A stretch of DNA of 64,000 nt from Advenella alkanexedens (GCF_019132845.1 NZ_JAHSPR010000001.1:186001-250000); one strand, 5' to 3'; counted from the stretch's first letter, positions 39,260 to 50,865 are shown. Translations and numbers: made by a program. Notes: generated from the letters alone by a model not told the origin.

Positions 39260-39682
39260 TTATTTTTCATTGCCCTTCACATTTTCCCTATGTGGCTTAA
39301 TTAACTTTGGCTCTGCTGCAGAAAGAGAGCGTTTTTTTCCATTTACATTTATACTCGTGGACCGAACCGGATAAGCCTCACCAGCCACTTGCCCGCCAGA
39401 TACCTCTGTTATTTCCAAACCCGCCTCGAACAGCCTGTCCGCCCTTTTTTTGCCAATGCCTTTAACCCTGAGTGACAGATCCTGGCGAGACAGGAACGGA
39501 CCACCCCTTTGTCTCTCCCTGATGATATTTTCTGCCGTTTTTGGCCCGATCCCATTGACGGAAACCAGCTGCTCACGACTGGCTGAATTAAGATCTACCG
39601 CATTTGCCGCACCTGACAAAAAAAGTGACAAGAAAAAAAACCATTTCAACCAGCCTGCCTTCGATGTTTTTATTCGCTCCAT
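39260..39682 (-). CDS. ComEA-like helix-hairpin-helix DNA-binding protein
   Basis: Exported 140-residue protein. The signal peptide (LKWFFFLSLFLSGAANA) is followed by two helix-hairpin-helix motifs, VDLNSASREQLVSVNGIGPKTAENII and GIGKKRADRLFEAGLEI, the ComEA fold that binds double-stranded DNA in the periplasm during natural transformation. A basic, low-complexity tail of about 45 residues (NVNGKKRSLSAAEPKLIKPHR) is unusual. I start at MERIKTSK; the frame is open nine codons further. The position between hldD and cysM is conserved in Bordetella relatives, where a role in competence is not established. Confidence 0.88.
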   Translation of the reverse strand: MERIKTSKAGWLKWFFFLSLFLSGAANAVDLNSASREQLVSVNGIGPKTAENIIRERQRGGPFLSRQDLSLRVKGIGKKRADRLFEAGLEITEVSGGQVAGEAYPVRSTSINVNGKKRSLSAAEPKLIKPHRENVKGNEK

Positions 39683-39751
39683 GAACACCTCTTCATTTGA
39701 ACATAACAAACATCATCCAATAATCCTTTATAGGCTGGCATCGTTGTGAAT

Positions 39752-39784
39752 AAAAAAAGCCATCCGTACTTATACAGATGGCTT
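39752..39784 (-). terminator. Terminator after hldD
   Basis: On the minus strand AAGCCATC-TG / CG-GATGGCTT with a ten-base loop is followed by TTTTTATTC. It lies 37 bases after the hldD stop. Confidence 0.85.
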
Positions 39785-39821
39785 AGCATCATAGAGCAAG
39801 AAAAACCAATTGAAAAAATGA

Positions 39822-40814
39822 TTATTTTGTTTTTTGACGCCAGTCTTTCACATAACGGCTGACACCGGTTTCAACATCAAGCATATCTGCAACATACCCG
39901 GCCTGTCGCAATGCGGTCAGATCGGCCTGGGTAAAACTTTGATATCGGCCCTTCAAATCATCCGGGAATGGCGTGTAGCGTATCAGGCCTGCCTGCACCA
40001 GTTCATCCAGGGATAAAGCCGCTTCACCACGCTCTTCCCTTAAGGTATTCACAACGGCCCTGGCCACATCATTGAAAGGCTGGGCACGCCCCGAACCACA
40101 GTTGAAGATTCCGGATTTTTCAGGATGATCAAGGAAATACAGGTTTACCGCCACCACATCTTCCACAGAAATGAAATCGCGACTTTGCTGTCCATCACCA
40201 TAACCATCCCAGCCACCAAACAGGCGCACATGCCCCTCTTTGAGGAACTGATTCATATTGTGGAAGGCGACCGACGCCATCCTTCCCTTGTGCTGCTCGT
40301 GAGGACCATAGACATTAAAATACCTTAAACCCACCGCCTGGGCCGTCAAATTGCTCATGCGGCTTCGCAATACCTGATCAAACAGAAATTTGGAATAACC
40401 GTACACATTAAGCGGTGCTTCGTTAGCGATATTTTCAGCATACACCGGCCCTGCCCCATAAACTGCTGCTGATGATGCGTAAATAAAGGGAATTGAACGG
40501 GCTTGGGCAAAATTGAATAACTCTAGCGTGACACGATAATTGTTATCCATCATGAAATGACCATCACGTTCGGTCGTATCCGAACAGGCGCCCTGATGAA
40601 TAATCGCCTTGATACGCCCCAGACTGCCCGTACTGACCAACTTGCGAAAATCATCTTTGTGAAAGTAATCGGCAATCTGGCAATCGCGCAAATTAATGAA
40701 TTTATCGCCATCGGTAAGGTCATCAACCGCTACAACACGATCAATGCCCTTACGATTCAGGCCCCGCACAATATTACTGCCAATAAAGCCGGCTGCCCCG
40801 GTTACTACTATCAT
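39822..40814 (-). CDS. hldD: ADP-L-glycero-D-manno-heptose 6-epimerase
   Basis: NADP-dependent short-chain dehydrogenase/epimerase that makes the heptose donor for the LPS inner core. The Rossmann motif is [15 protein letters not shown]. The catalytic Ser and Tyr-x-x-x-Lys are in YASSAAVYG and [11 protein letters not shown], and the family signature [12 protein letters not shown] is present. The 330 residues are normal. Its start codon overlaps the hldE1 stop by three bases; the two genes are translationally coupled. Confidence 0.96.
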   Translation of the reverse strand: MIVVTGAAGFIGSNIVRGLNRKGIDRVVAVDDLTDGDKFINLRDCQIADYFHKDDFRKLVSTGSLGRIKAIIHQGACSDTTERDGHFMMDNNYRVTLELFNFAQARSIPFIYASSAAVYGAGPVYAENIANEAPLNVYGYSKFLFDQVLRSRMSNLTAQAVGLRYFNVYGPHEQHKGRMASVAFHNMNQFLKEGHVRLFGGWDGYGDGQQSRDFISVEDVVAVNLYFLDHPEKSGIFNCGSGRAQPFNDVARAVVNTLREERGEAALSLDELVQAGLIRYTPFPDDLKGRYQSFTQADLTALRQAGYVADMLDVETGVSRYVKDWRQKTK

Positions 40815-41740
40815 AACAATTCCTCCGCACTAACAATTGATGTGCCCAGTTTTCCCACCACTATACTGCCTGCCTTATTGGCCCAATAGATTGCCTGTGG
40901 CCAGTCCAGCCCCGCAGCCTTTGCCACAGCCAGGGTTGCCAGGACGGTATCTCCGGCACCTGAAACATCAAACACCTCTTGTGCCCGGGCATCCTCATGA
41001 AAACACCCCTGCTCGTTGAACAAGGTCATACCTTGTTCTGAACGGGTGATCAACAAGGCCTCCAGCGCATATTTCTTGCGCAGCAACTGGGCCAGCTCAC
41101 TTAACTCTTCCTCGGAATGCCAATGCCCTATAGCCTGTTGCATCTCAGAACGATTGGGCGTAACCAGACTGGCATGACGATAGCGAGCATAATCATCACC
41201 TTTAGGGTCGACCAACACGGGAATATTGCACTCCACCGCATGAGCAATCATGGCTTCAACATGCGTTAAAGCACCCTTGGCATAATCAGAAAGCACCAGC
41301 ACATCATGCTGCGCAATGAGCGCCTTGGCTTTTTCATCCAGCATTTGCAAGGCCGAAGCCTGTGGTGGATATTCAAAATCTATCCTGAGCAATTGTTGCT
41401 GCCGGCCCAGCACACGCATTTTCAGGGTGGTATGCAAACTTTGATCCTGGATAAGAAAAGGATCAATCCCGGCCTCATCAGCCAGATATTGAATTTTCCC
41501 TCCGGCCTCATCGGGACCGATGATTCCCAGCAATGATGCCTTTGCGCCCAGCGCAACAATATTTCTGGCCACGTTTGCCGCACCACCCAGCCGATCTTCA
41601 CGGCGCGCCACCCGCACCACGGGTACCGGCGCTTCTGGCGAGATACGATCGACCTCGCCAAACCAGTAACGGTCAAGCATGAGATCACCAATCACCAATA
41701 TTTTTTTCTGTTTAATAATTTCCAGTGGAAATGAATCCAT
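40811..41740 (-). CDS. hldE: Heptose 7-phosphate kinase (HldE kinase domain only)
   Basis: PfkB-family sugar kinase that adds the second phosphate to heptose 7-phosphate for LPS core synthesis. It shows [25 protein letters not shown] at the N-terminus, and the ATP/anion-hole motif [14 protein letters not shown] near the end. At 309 residues it has only the kinase half of the E. coli HldE, so a separate HldC adenylyltransferase must be encoded elsewhere, as in other betaproteobacteria. The ATG at 41740 overlaps the lapB stop (ATGA), which decides the start. Confidence 0.94.
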   Translation of the reverse strand: MDSFPLEIIKQKKILVIGDLMLDRYWFGEVDRISPEAPVPVVRVARREDRLGGAANVARNIVALGAKASLLGIIGPDEAGGKIQYLADEAGIDPFLIQDQSLHTTLKMRVLGRQQQLLRIDFEYPPQASALQMLDEKAKALIAQHDVLVLSDYAKGALTHVEAMIAHAVECNIPVLVDPKGDDYARYRHASLVTPNRSEMQQAIGHWHSEEELSELAQLLRKKYALEALLITRSEQGMTLFNEQGCFHEDARAQEVFDVSGAGDTVLATLAVAKAAGLDWPQAIYWANKAGSIVVGKLGTSIVSAEELL

Positions 41741-42969
41741 CACATTTCTTCCTGTTTTTTCGGCTGATAAGTTTCCCACATATTACAGCCGGGACATTGC
41801 CAGTAAAACGCCCTGGCCTCAAAGCCACAAGAACTGCAACTGTAACGATCCAACCTTTGCGTATGCTTGTGAATCATTTTATGTAAAAGCGACAATTCCA
41901 TATCTGGCAAAATTCGGTTTGATGCATTGGGCACCTCACCATTGGCAGTGGCTTTCAACTCAACTTCCAGGAGTTTATCCAAACCCAACAGGGAAGGATG
42001 CAGACGCAAGGATTCAGAAGCAAAATCCCAAGCCGGGGCTGCCCCTTGCTGCGCTCGCAACTCGCTGAATACAATCTTGAATAGATCCAGGGAAGGATGA
42101 TTCAGATAATGACGTTTTAATAAATCAAGCCCCGTCTGCGCCTCTTGAGCTGCCTTGTAATTTTCCAGTAAATCGGCTGCAATCAATCCGGCATATTCAG
42201 GCGCATTGGCCATTACACCTTCCAGGTATTTTCTTTCAGCCAGACTATCGCCCTGTATTTTCATTAATTTTGCCCTGAGCATGGCAATCCGGACGGCGGC
42301 CGCATTGGACTTAAGTTCTCTTTGCTGCTTTAACAAGGCCTGCTCAGCCATTTTCAGCTCTTCATTGATATAGTCTAGATCAGGCTGTTTGGACTGCATG
42401 GACTGCTGCGCCAATTCACAATGATAATGAATGAGCTGCGGAATGGGCTCATCCAGAATCCGGTGCAGATGCCGGACGGCCTCAATGGCCTTGGGCCAAT
42501 CATGCTCGGCCTCGTAAATGCGAATCAGTGCACGACTGGCAGGCACCGCATAATTACTATCAAGCACGGCCTTGTATGCCTGTTCGGCACGGTCAAGCAT
42601 GCCCGCCTTGAAAAAATCCTGGGCAAGTTCGTGCTGCGCATGATCCCTGTCATTTTTAGGCAGATCGGCCCGTGACAGCAGACTTTGGTGAACCCTGATG
42701 GCCCGCTCTATCTCACCACGTCGACGAAACAGGTTTCCAAGGGCGAAATGAAGCTCAATGGTTTCAGTATCAAGTTTTGCCACTTCAACAAAAGCATCAA
42801 TCGCCTTGTCATGATCTTCATTCAGGAGAAAATTAAGTCCCTTGAAATAAGAATCGGGCAACTGTCGTGTTTCTGACATCATTTGCCGCACATCCACGCG
42901 CGCAGCTATCCACCCTAAACCGAACAGAATAGGTATAAGTATCAGCCACCAGGCCTCATAATCCACCAA
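41740..42969 (-). CDS. lapB: LPS assembly protein LapB (YciM)
   Basis: Inner-membrane-anchored cytoplasmic protein that in E. coli controls LpxC turnover by FtsH and so LPS synthesis. It has an N-terminal membrane helix (WWLILIPILFGLGWIAARVD), then about nine TPR repeats (for example IDAFVEVAKLDTETIELHFALGNLF). The C-terminal rubredoxin-type zinc domain has CSSCG and CPGC. The 409 residues are normal. The gene lies between lapA and hldE, coupled to the latter by ATGA overlap, so LPS control and heptose synthesis share an operon. Confidence 0.95.
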   Translation of the reverse strand: MVDYEAWWLILIPILFGLGWIAARVDVRQMMSETRQLPDSYFKGLNFLLNEDHDKAIDAFVEVAKLDTETIELHFALGNLFRRRGEIERAIRVHQSLLSRADLPKNDRDHAQHELAQDFFKAGMLDRAEQAYKAVLDSNYAVPASRALIRIYEAEHDWPKAIEAVRHLHRILDEPIPQLIHYHCELAQQSMQSKQPDLDYINEELKMAEQALLKQQRELKSNAAAVRIAMLRAKLMKIQGDSLAERKYLEGVMANAPEYAGLIAADLLENYKAAQEAQTGLDLLKRHYLNHPSLDLFKIVFSELRAQQGAAPAWDFASESLRLHPSLLGLDKLLEVELKATANGEVPNASNRILPDMELSLLHKMIHKHTQRLDRYSCSSCGFEARAFYWQCPGCNMWETYQPKKQEEM

Positions 42970-42981
42970 ACTATAACTCCT

Positions 42982-43323
42982 CTAGACTTTTGTAACCGCG
43001 GTCGAATCTGACGTTTTCTCTGACTGGCTTGCCGCTGCGGAATACTTGCTGTCTTTCGTTGAATTCACATCTTTTTTAAGACGGGTAATTTCATTTTTCA
43101 GCTGACTGACCTGCCTGGTTTTTTTAATACGAACCAGAATAGCCATCAAATAAGCAAACAAGGCACCCAGAAAAAAGGTAACCAGCAAAACAACAATCAG
43201 GGGGATATTATTAACAGCCACATCAGAGAAAAACCTGACCGACACAGGCTCGGTATTTTTCAGGGCGAATAACAAAACCAGTACAAAAATAATCAGGCGC
43301 AATGCCCAAATAACATAATTCAT
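42982..43323 (-). CDS. lapA: LapA-family (DUF1049) inner-membrane protein
   Basis: A 113-residue partner of LapB. Two transmembrane helices (LRLIIFVLVLLFALKN and IPLIVVLLVTFFLGALFAYLMAILV) with the DUF1049 motif NTEPVSVRFF are followed by a coiled-coil tail (QVSQLKNEITRLKKDVNS) and a Ser/Thr-rich end. The ATG of MNYVIWALR is preferred, with GAGAGA upstream. It is 12 bases ahead of lapB. Confidence 0.9.
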   Translation of the reverse strand: MNYVIWALRLIIFVLVLLFALKNTEPVSVRFFSDVAVNNIPLIVVLLVTFFLGALFAYLMAILVRIKKTRQVSQLKNEITRLKKDVNSTKDSKYSAAASQSEKTSDSTAVTKV

Positions 43324-43413
43324 AATTCTCTCCTCAATTCCCCAAAACAACACATTGTAATGCTAAATTGCCTTTTAAAATACTGCATATACGCATTCAA
43401 TCGTTAAGAATAA

Positions 43414-43448
43414 AAAAACTCCGAAGCAAAAACTTCGGAGTTTTTTTA
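43414..43448 (-). terminator. Terminator after ihfB
   Basis: AAAAAACTCCGAAG / CTTCGGAGTTTTTTT with a six-base loop lies 20 bases beyond the ihfB stop and is strong in both directions. Confidence 0.9.
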
Positions 43449-43468
43449 TTGAACCATGTCAAGCCAGC

Positions 43469-43831
43469 TTAAAGATTGGCTACCTTAACATTTTCCGATT
43501 CAAGATCTTCATGAGCTAAAGATTCTGATTTAAGCTCATTGACAGCTTTGAAGACAGAATCTACACGCTCGCGCAATTCCTTGCCAGCCTTGAAGTGCGG
43601 TACCCGTTTACCCGGCACCATCACCTGCTCGCCCGACTTGGGATTACGCCCTACTCGTGGAGCACGTAACGACAGGGAAAAACTGCCAAAACCACGGATT
43701 TCAATACGCTGCCCATTTGCCAAGGCATTAGTCAGCGCATCCAACATGGTTTTAACGGCATACTCCGCATCGCGAGCAGCAAGCTGCGGATAGCTTGCTG
43801 CCAGTGCTTCAATCAACTCTGATTTAGTCAC
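43469..43831 (-). CDS. ihfB: Integration host factor, beta subunit
   Basis: DNA-bending nucleoid protein of the HU/IHF family, partner of IhfA. Signature [29 protein letters not shown] contains the intercalating-proline arm. The N-terminal [15 protein letters not shown] is typical of the beta subunit. At 120 residues it is about 25 longer than E. coli IhfB because of an acidic C-terminal tail ([17 protein letters not shown]); such tails occur in some betaproteobacteria. It starts three bases downstream of rpsA, the classic rpsA-ihfB pair, and has its own terminator. Confidence 0.95.
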   Translation of the reverse strand: MTKSELIEALAASYPQLAARDAEYAVKTMLDALTNALANGQRIEIRGFGSFSLSLRAPRVGRNPKSGEQVMVPGKRVPHFKAGKELRERVDSVFKAVNELKSESLAHEDLESENVKVANL

Positions 43832-43834
43832 TGT

Positions 43835-45547
43835 TTATTCGTCTTTAGCTTGATCAAGTTTAGCCTTCAGCAAGGCACCCAGGTTTGTCGTGCCTGAAGA
43901 AGCACTTGAATCTGTCATACGTTGCAGTGCATCTGCTGTTTCAGCATTGTCACGTGCCTTGATAGACAACTGGATTGAACGTGCTTTGCGATCCACATTC
44001 AGAATCATGGCTTCGATATTGTCGCCTTCTTTCAGAACCGCTGTTGCATCTTCCACACGACCGGTAGAGATTTCTGATGCACGCAGATAGCCCTCAACAT
44101 CCAGAGACAATGTAACAACGGCACCTTTAGGCTCAACAGACTTGATAACGCCAGGTACAACCGCACCTTTATCGTTAGAAGAAACGTAGTTGTTGAATGG
44201 ATCACCTTCCAGCTGTTTGATACCCAAAGAGATACGCTCTTTGTCGGTGTCGATAGCCAGAACAACCGCATCAATCTCGTCGCCTTTCTTGAAGTTGCGA
44301 ACCGCTTCTTCACCAGAGTCAGTCCAGGACAGGTCAGACAAATGAACCAGACCATCGATACCGCCAGGCAAACCAATGAATACACCAAAGTCTGTGATTG
44401 ACTTGATGGCACCATGAACTTTGTCGCCACGTTTGAAGTTAATGGCAAATTCTTCCCATGGGTTGGCGCGGCACTGTTTCATGCCCAGTGAAATACGACG
44501 ACGATCTTCGTCGATCTCAAGAACCATGACTTCAACTTCTTCACCCAGACTGACCACTTTGCGTGGGTCAACGTTTTTGTTTGTCCAGTCCATCTCAGAA
44601 ACGTGAACCAGACCTTCAATACCGGTTTCAACTTCTACGAAAGCACCGTAGTCAGTCAGGTTGGTGACTTTACCGAAAATGCGTGTGCCTTGTGGGTAAC
44701 GACGTGCCAGACCCACCCAAGGATCTTCGCCCAACTGTTTGACGCCCAGTGATACACGGCTTTTCTCTTGATCAAACTTCAGAACTTTAGCTTCAACTTC
44801 CTGACCAACAGTCAGCACCTCGGATGGATGACGTACACGACGCCATGCCATATCGGTGATATGCAGCAGACCGTCAATACCACCCAAGTCAACGAACGCA
44901 CCGTAATCGGTAATGTTTTTAACGATACCGGTAACCACTGCACCTTCCTGCAGGGTTTCAAGCAGTTTTTGACGCTCTTCGCCCATGTTCACTTCAAGAA
45001 CTGAACGACGTGACAGAACAACGTTATTGCGTTTGCGGTCAAGTTTGATGACCTTGAATTCCATTGTTTTGCCTTCATAAGGCGTTGTGTCTTTAACAGG
45101 ACGCAGGTCTACCAGAGAACCGGGCAAGAAAGCACGGATACCGTTAGTCATGACAGTCAGGCCGCCTTTGACTTTACCAGTAATGGTACCAGTAACCATT
45201 TCACCGGACTCAAGCGCTTGTTCCAGGGACAGCCATGCTGACAGACGTTTTGCACGGTCGCGGGACAGAATCGTGTCGCCGTAGCCGTTTTCGAGTGAAT
45301 CGATGGCGACAGAAACGAAATCACCTTCGTTGACTTCGAGTTCGCCCTGATCGTTCAGGAATTCTTCCAGTGGGATTAAAGACTCAGATTTCAATCCGGC
45401 ATTAACAACCACAAAATTGTGGTCGATACGTACAACTTCTGCTGAAATCACTTCACCTGATTTCATCTCCTGGTTTTTAACACTTGCAGCAAACAGGTCT
45501 GCAAAGCTTTCGCCACCAATAGCGTCTTGTAAAGTTACGGATGTCAT
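43835..45547 (-). CDS. rpsA: 30S ribosomal protein S1
   Basis: RNA-binding protein that helps mRNAs dock on the 30S subunit. The 570 residues contain six S1 repeats. The first two bind the ribosome; the later ones carry the repeated pattern [22 protein letters not shown]. It is preceded by cmk and followed by ihfB, as in most proteobacteria. The 185-base cmk-rpsA spacer contains three inverted repeats, one right before the start codon, which would suit the known autogenous repression of rpsA by S1 (inference). Confidence 0.97.
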   Translation of the reverse strand: MTSVTLQDAIGGESFADLFAASVKNQEMKSGEVISAEVVRIDHNFVVVNAGLKSESLIPLEEFLNDQGELEVNEGDFVSVAIDSLENGYGDTILSRDRAKRLSAWLSLEQALESGEMVTGTITGKVKGGLTVMTNGIRAFLPGSLVDLRPVKDTTPYEGKTMEFKVIKLDRKRNNVVLSRRSVLEVNMGEERQKLLETLQEGAVVTGIVKNITDYGAFVDLGGIDGLLHITDMAWRRVRHPSEVLTVGQEVEAKVLKFDQEKSRVSLGVKQLGEDPWVGLARRYPQGTRIFGKVTNLTDYGAFVEVETGIEGLVHVSEMDWTNKNVDPRKVVSLGEEVEVMVLEIDEDRRRISLGMKQCRANPWEEFAINFKRGDKVHGAIKSITDFGVFIGLPGGIDGLVHLSDLSWTDSGEEAVRNFKKGDEIDAVVLAIDTDKERISLGIKQLEGDPFNNYVSSNDKGAVVPGVIKSVEPKGAVVTLSLDVEGYLRASEISTGRVEDATAVLKEGDNIEAMILNVDRKARSIQLSIKARDNAETADALQRMTDSSASSGTTNLGALLKAKLDQAKDE

Positions 45548-45562
45548 TAAACTATATCCAAC

Positions 45563-45702
45563 GGCCCTTCGGGCCTGTAAAAAAAATACACACCAGGAAA
45601 TACAACTTCCCCGGTGGAGTGAATGATACCTTTCATGCGGGTAAAAATTTGCACCCCTTACATGAAAGCCCTCAATAAGGTAAAACCAGCACTGGCTTTA
45701 CC
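45563..45702 (-). promoter_or_regulatory. Structured rpsA leader with three inverted repeats
   Basis: GGCCC/GGGCC (45563-45575) lies about 16 bases before the start codon. CTTTCATG/CATGAAAG (45630-45668) encloses a GGGT/ACCC stem. GGTAAA-x-CCAG/CTGG-x-TTTACC (45679-45702) has a two-base loop. None has a T tail, so they are not terminators. An S1 autoregulatory operator is the natural guess. Confidence 0.5.
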
Positions 45703-45732
45703 ACCATTACTTACCGCACTGCCAATAAACGC

Positions 45733-46404
45733 TTATGCGTTTACTTCAGACCAGTAAGCCAATACTTTTGCTACCGATTCCTCTATGGACAACCTTGAGG
45801 AATCAAGAATTATTGCATCTTCGGCTGGTACCAACGGCGCATGACTTCGATTCATATCCCGCTCGTCCCGCGCTTTCAGATCTTCCAACAAGGCCACTAG
45901 GTTAGCAGAAATTCCTTTTTCGATCAACTGCTTATAACGTCTTTGTGCCCTTTCATTGACATCTGCAATCAAAAAAATCTTTAATTTTGCATCAGGAAAA
46001 ATGACAGTTCCCATATCACGGCCGTCAGCAACCAGGCCCGGCGCTTTCCTGAACGCCAGCTGACGCTCAAACAGGGCCTGCCGCAACAAAGGATATGTGG
46101 CAATCCGGGAGGCCAGCGCACCCACTTCTTCCCCACGCAAAACATCACTGACATCGTCGTTATCGAGCAACACCTGCTGCCCCTCGAAGCGGACATTGAG
46201 GTTGCGCGCCACCTCGGCAATCTCGGCCTCATTGTCAGGCTGAATGTTTTTTCTCAATACCGCCAGTGCACTTAATCGATACAGCATGCCAGAATCAAGC
46301 TGATGCCAGCCCAAGGTTTTGGCCACAATCCCGGCCAACGTCCCCTTGCCTGAAGCACTGGGACCATCAATCGCAATAACCGGCGGCAAGCTTGTGTTAT
46401 TCAT
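45733..46404 (-). CDS. cmk: Cytidylate kinase
   Basis: Phosphorylates CMP and dCMP with ATP in the cytosol. It has P-loop [14 protein letters not shown], the CMP-binding DSGMLYR and [14 protein letters not shown] elements and the LID region RAQRRYKQL. The 223 residues are normal. The gene lies six bases after aroA and before rpsA, the widespread serC-aroA-cmk-rpsA arrangement. Confidence 0.96.
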   Translation of the reverse strand: MNNTSLPPVIAIDGPSASGKGTLAGIVAKTLGWHQLDSGMLYRLSALAVLRKNIQPDNEAEIAEVARNLNVRFEGQQVLLDNDDVSDVLRGEEVGALASRIATYPLLRQALFERQLAFRKAPGLVADGRDMGTVIFPDAKLKIFLIADVNERAQRRYKQLIEKGISANLVALLEDLKARDERDMNRSHAPLVPAEDAIILDSSRLSIEESVAKVLAYWSEVNA

Positions 46405-46410
46405 GCCTGA

Positions 46411-47727
46411 TTACCTCACAAGTGTCTTATAAACATCAAAATAAGCGGGAAAAGTCTTGGCGACACAATCAGGATCAAGAATACGCAAGCCCACCGGACC
46501 AAAAACAGCCAGGGAAAAACACATGGCCATGCGATGATCATCATAAGTTTCGATGTCCGCCGTTTTCCATTCAGATGACAAGGGCGGCACAATCCTTAAC
46601 CAATCAGGCCCCGATGTTACCGTCGCCCCCACTTTGACCAGCTCTTTGTGCATGGCGTCAATCCGGTCGGTTTCCTTGACCCGCCAACTACCTATATTGC
46701 GCAGCATACACGGCCCATCGGCATATAACGCCAATACGGCAGCGGTCATGGCCGCATCGGGGATCAGATTAAAATCCTCATCAAACGCCTTCAATTTTGC
46801 ACCCTGAGTCAAGTCGGGTCCAGTCACTTCCAGCCAGTTATCGCCAAACTTGATGGTTCCGCCCATGGCCTGAATGGTTTCAGCAAACCGGATGTCCCCC
46901 TGAATACTGTTTTCACCCACCCCATTGATACGCACGGGACCTTTGCCCACCAGACCCAAAGCCATAAAATAAGATGCCGAGGAAGCATCCCCTTCAATTT
47001 CCACCTGGCCAGGACTTTTATAAACCGCATTGCGGGTAATGGTAAAACGCGACCAGCCCTGTTGCTGCACTACCACACCAAAACGGGCCATCATGTTCAG
47101 GGTAATCTGGATGTAAGGCTTTGAAATAAGCTCTCCTTCGACCTCCAGAACAACATCCTGATCCGTTTTTTGGGCTATCAAGGGGGCGACCAGCAACAAA
47201 GCCGTCAGAAACTGGCTGGAAACCGACCCCTGGACCTTGACTGCCCCATGAATACTCAGGTTTCCGGATGAAATTTCAAGTGGCGGGTAGCCTTCATTCT
47301 GCTCGCAGATTATATGGGCCCCCATGGCGCGCAGGGCATCAACAAGGTCACCAATGGGACGCTCATGCATACGGGCCACACCATGCAAACGATAATTGCC
47401 ACCCGACACGGCCAAGGCCGCCGTTAAGGGACGAAAAGCCGTCCCTGCATTACCTAAAAATATTTCCGCCTGCTTAATGGGGAAGTTACCCACCCCCTCA
47501 ATGGTAACCGTTTCCTGATCATGCCGCTCTACCGGGACACCCAACACTTCAAGCGCTTTCAACATGACGCTTGTATCATCGGAATCAAGTAACCCCGTGA
47601 GCCGCGTTGGGCCGATCGCCAGCGCGGCCAACAAAAGCACCCGATTGGATATACTTTTTGAGCCAGGCAGATTAATCTCACCACTGGCTGTTGATACCGC
47701 GCTCAAATCAATAAATGGTGTCCGCAT
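46411..47727 (-). CDS. aroA: EPSP synthase (3-phosphoshikimate 1-carboxyvinyltransferase)
   Basis: Sixth step of the shikimate pathway. Substrate-binding motifs are visible: [18 protein letters not shown] near the N-terminus, [16 protein letters not shown] (PEP/glyphosate-site loop), and [14 protein letters not shown], with the catalytic Asp in [11 protein letters not shown]. It has the Gly-Asn-Ala-Gly-Thr-Ala loop of class I enzymes. The 438 residues begin at the ATG whose A overlaps the tyrA stop by one base (TAATG), which rules out the longer frame. Confidence 0.96.
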   Translation of the reverse strand: MRTPFIDLSAVSTASGEINLPGSKSISNRVLLLAALAIGPTRLTGLLDSDDTSVMLKALEVLGVPVERHDQETVTIEGVGNFPIKQAEIFLGNAGTAFRPLTAALAVSGGNYRLHGVARMHERPIGDLVDALRAMGAHIICEQNEGYPPLEISSGNLSIHGAVKVQGSVSSQFLTALLLVAPLIAQKTDQDVVLEVEGELISKPYIQITLNMMARFGVVVQQQGWSRFTITRNAVYKSPGQVEIEGDASSASYFMALGLVGKGPVRINGVGENSIQGDIRFAETIQAMGGTIKFGDNWLEVTGPDLTQGAKLKAFDEDFNLIPDAAMTAAVLALYADGPCMLRNIGSWRVKETDRIDAMHKELVKVGATVTSGPDWLRIVPPLSSEWKTADIETYDDHRMAMCFSLAVFGPVGLRILDPDCVAKTFPAYFDVYKTLVR

Positions 47728-48629
47728 TACTTGTTTTCTCCCCATTTTTTTCGGGCCAAGGAGGCCTGCTCCAGCCATGCATGCAAGCCTTGCGCATCAC
47801 TGTTTTCTATCATTTGCCGAGTTTTTTCAAGAGCCGGCATAAATTCATCAATTTCCTTCAACATGGCTTCCTTGTTACTGATAAAGATATCCCGCCACAT
47901 TTCCGGCGATCCGCCCGCAATCCTTGTAAAATCACGAAAACCCGTACCCGCCAGGGCCAAAGCCATCCCTGATGAGTCGGAACGACTTACCAGGGACATA
48001 TAAAGCGCAGACAGGTAATGCGGAAAATGACTGACCGCAGCAAAGATTCGATCGTGCTCGGTAGCATTGATTTCACGCACCACCGCACCACAGGCCTGCC
48101 AGCATTGCCTGACCTGCTTAAGGTCATCGCTGGCGTTCTCGGGCAATGGGGTTAGAATGACATTGCGATTCCAATACAGCAAAGGATCCGCAGCAGCCGG
48201 GCCCGACTCATCAGAACCCGCAATAGGATGACCGGGAATGAACTGGCGAATCCGCTCCCCCAGCGATTGACGCGCATCGTTAATGACCTGAACTTTGGTA
48301 CTGCAGGCATCCGTCACGATTGCGGTCGGCTTGAGCAACGGCCCAATGGTTTCACAAATTCTGCCCAGCACCGAGGCAGGCGTGGAGATCAATATGAAAT
48401 CTGACTCTTTAGCCGCCTCTTCAAGGGTTGCAATACGATCGATCAAACCCAGCTGCAGCGCCCTCTCGAGGCTGGCCTGGTCTCGACCCACTCCCAGCAC
48501 GCAGCCCACATGACCGCCATTTTTAAGCGCCTTGGCAAAAGAACCACCTATAAGGCCCACTCCAACCACGCTGACCACGGGTATAAGAAACGAATGTGCC
48601 GATACGGCCAACGTGTCATTCACGGACAT
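47727..48629 (-). CDS. tyrA: Prephenate dehydrogenase
   Basis: NAD-dependent oxidative decarboxylation of prephenate towards tyrosine. The Rossmann motif is [15 protein letters not shown]. The catalytic His is in [13 protein letters not shown], and a second substrate-site motif is [20 protein letters not shown]. The 300-residue protein is the single-domain type without a fused chorismate mutase, so its mutase activity comes from pheA just upstream. Translationally coupled to aroA. Confidence 0.95.
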   Translation of the reverse strand: MSVNDTLAVSAHSFLIPVVSVVGVGLIGGSFAKALKNGGHVGCVLGVGRDQASLERALQLGLIDRIATLEEAAKESDFILISTPASVLGRICETIGPLLKPTAIVTDACSTKVQVINDARQSLGERIRQFIPGHPIAGSDESGPAAADPLLYWNRNVILTPLPENASDDLKQVRQCWQACGAVVREINATEHDRIFAAVSHFPHYLSALYMSLVSRSDSSGMALALAGTGFRDFTRIAGGSPEMWRDIFISNKEAMLKEIDEFMPALEKTRQMIENSDAQGLHAWLEQASLARKKWGENK

Positions 48630-48638
48630 ACTAGATCC

Positions 48639-49727
48639 TTATTGCAGAGGATAAGATCCGAGAATTTTGAAGAAAGCGGATTTCTTTTCAAGCTCAGCCA
48701 GTGCCTTGGCAACATTTTCGTCATCGCGATGGCCCAGGATATCAACATAAAAATAATATTCCCATTGACCGGTACGGGCCGGACGAGACTCAAAACGGGT
48801 CATCGAAACACCATTCTGGACAAAAGGACTGAGCAAATCATAAACGGCACCAATCCGGTTTGGCACGGCAAAAATAAGACTTGTCTGATCTTTGCCACTT
48901 GGCAGGGCATCCAGATGACCAATGGCCAGAAAACGGGTTTTATTATTGGGATCATCCTGAATGCCGGCCGCCACAATCGGCAGATTCCAGACAAGCGCTG
49001 CCGCTTCACCGGCAATAGCAGCAACAGTATCGTCCTGGGCAGCATGCTTTGCCGCCTCTGAGTTGCTGGCCGCCGGCACCCTTTCCAGATTAGGATAATG
49101 TTGCTGCAACCAATTATGGCATTGCGCCAATGCCTGCGGATGCCCCATGATGACTTTTACCTTGTCCATGCTTGCACCCTGCGTCATCAGGCAATGCCGA
49201 ATGGCGATAATACGCTCCCCGTGCACTTTCAGGGTCGTGGACAATAATAAATCCTGTGTCCGGTTAACTGCCCCTTCCGTCGAGTTTTCAACCGGCACCA
49301 TACCTACATCAGCCTGACCGGCCTCAACGGCACGAAACACTTCATCAAAGGAAGGACACGGCAATTTCTGTATCGCATGTCCATAATACTCGAAGGCCGC
49401 CTGTTCGGAAAATGAACCTTTAGGCCCAAGGTAAGCCACTGTCAGACCACGTTCGAGTCCACGACAGGCTGAAATGATTTCAGCCCACACGGCATGCACG
49501 GACTCACGGGGAAAAACCCCCCGCTCATTAAGATCCTGCAAACGACGGATGATTTGAGCTTCTCGCTCGGGTTTGAGCACTGGACCATCTGCCTGAAACT
49601 CATGCTTTACTTTACCCACATCGATAGCCGCCTGAGCCCGTTGATTCAAAAGATTCAGTATTTCATGATCAATGGCATCTATTCGCTCACGCAGCGGCTT
49701 TAGTTTTTCCTGCAGCAGTTTATCCAT
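48639..49727 (-). CDS. pheA: Chorismate mutase / prephenate dehydratase (P-protein)
   Basis: Bifunctional enzyme for phenylalanine synthesis. It has the N-terminal AroQ chorismate mutase (about 1-90, [21 protein letters not shown]), then prephenate dehydratase ([20 protein letters not shown], with [15 protein letters not shown]). The C-terminal ACT domain contains [21 protein letters not shown] for feedback by phenylalanine. The 362 residues start at MDKLLQEK, overlapping the serC stop by eight bases. No Phe-rich leader peptide is seen; control may be allosteric. Confidence 0.95.
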   Translation of the reverse strand: MDKLLQEKLKPLRERIDAIDHEILNLLNQRAQAAIDVGKVKHEFQADGPVLKPEREAQIIRRLQDLNERGVFPRESVHAVWAEIISACRGLERGLTVAYLGPKGSFSEQAAFEYYGHAIQKLPCPSFDEVFRAVEAGQADVGMVPVENSTEGAVNRTQDLLLSTTLKVHGERIIAIRHCLMTQGASMDKVKVIMGHPQALAQCHNWLQQHYPNLERVPAASNSEAAKHAAQDDTVAAIAGEAAALVWNLPIVAAGIQDDPNNKTRFLAIGHLDALPSGKDQTSLIFAVPNRIGAVYDLLSPFVQNGVSMTRFESRPARTGQWEYYFYVDILGHRDDENVAKALAELEKKSAFFKILGSYPLQ

Positions 49728-50853
49728 GTTTGCGTTCAAATTCTTTAAGGTAATCGACAAGGGCCAGCACCCCCTCTATTGGCATCGCATTATAAATGGA
49801 AGCCCGCATGCCACCCACGGATTTATGGCCTTTCAGGTTCAACAAGTGCTCTTTTTGTGCCCCTTCAAGGAAAGCCGCATTCAGGCCGTCATCACGCAAG
49901 GTAAATGGCACATTCATGCGCGAACGGTATTCAGGCTGAATCGGATTACGATAAAAATCGCTGCTGTCCAGCTGGCTATACAACACTTTAGCCTTGTTGA
50001 TGTTTTCAGATTCGATCGCAGCCAAACCACCTTTTGCCAGTAACCATTTAAAAACCAACCCTGCAATATAAATGGCATAAGTGGGCGGTGTGTTAAAGCG
50101 TGAGCGCTCACGGGCCACGTTGACATAATCAAAGGCACTTGGGCAATAAGGCAAGGCATGACCAAGTAAATCGCGATGCAGAACCACCACCGTTACACCT
50201 GCAGGCCCTGCATTTTTTTGCGCACCGGCATAAACCATGCCGGTTTTCCTTATGTCCAGTGGACGTGACAGGAAATGGGATGAGGCATCGACCACCAATG
50301 GAACCGACCCGGCTCCCAAGGCATCCATATTGGGCAAAGCACCAATCTCGACCCCACCAATGGTTTCATTGCTGCAAAAATGCAAATATGAGGAATCAGA
50401 ATTGACTTTCCACTCGTCGAAAGTCGGCACCCATGTCCAGGGCGCGTACTCATGCCCATTGATTTCCCGGGCCTGATGACTTTGCGCGGCAATGCGTACC
50501 GTACCGTAGCGGGTAGCCTCTTTGTATGATTTGGTAGACCAGATCCCGGTCAGGACATAATCGGCAGAGTGCGAAACATTTCTGGCAATCAGGTTCATGG
50601 GCAAAATTGCATTTTCAGCCGTTGCCCCACCCTGCATAAACATCACCGCGTAATCCTCGGGGATATCCATCAAGGTCCGCAGATCGGCTTCGGCCTCGTC
50701 ACAAATTTGCGTAAATTCAGGCCCACGATGACTCATTTCCATGACTGACTGACCACTACCGTGCCAATCAAGCATTTCCTCGGCAGCCTGTTGCAAAACC
50801 TCACGAGGAAGCTTGGAAGGTCCTGCTGAAAAATTCCAATATTGCTTATTCAT
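49720..50853 (-). CDS. serC: Phosphoserine aminotransferase
   Basis: PLP enzyme that makes phosphoserine in serine synthesis and also works in pyridoxal phosphate synthesis. It starts [16 protein letters not shown], a clear family N-terminus. The [14 protein letters not shown] region and the PLP lysine in [16 protein letters not shown] are present, and the 377 residues fit. A GTG four codons earlier directly abuts the gyrA stop and is a possible alternative. It is 12 bases after gyrA and overlaps pheA. Confidence 0.95.
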   Translation of the reverse strand: MNKQYWNFSAGPSKLPREVLQQAAEEMLDWHGSGQSVMEMSHRGPEFTQICDEAEADLRTLMDIPEDYAVMFMQGGATAENAILPMNLIARNVSHSADYVLTGIWSTKSYKEATRYGTVRIAAQSHQAREINGHEYAPWTWVPTFDEWKVNSDSSYLHFCSNETIGGVEIGALPNMDALGAGSVPLVVDASSHFLSRPLDIRKTGMVYAGAQKNAGPAGVTVVVLHRDLLGHALPYCPSAFDYVNVARERSRFNTPPTYAIYIAGLVFKWLLAKGGLAAIESENINKAKVLYSQLDSSDFYRNPIQPEYRSRMNVPFTLRDDGLNAAFLEGAQKEHLLNLKGHKSVGGMRASIYNAMPIEGVLALVDYLKEFERKHG

Positions 50854-50865
50854 ACCCGCTTTCAC

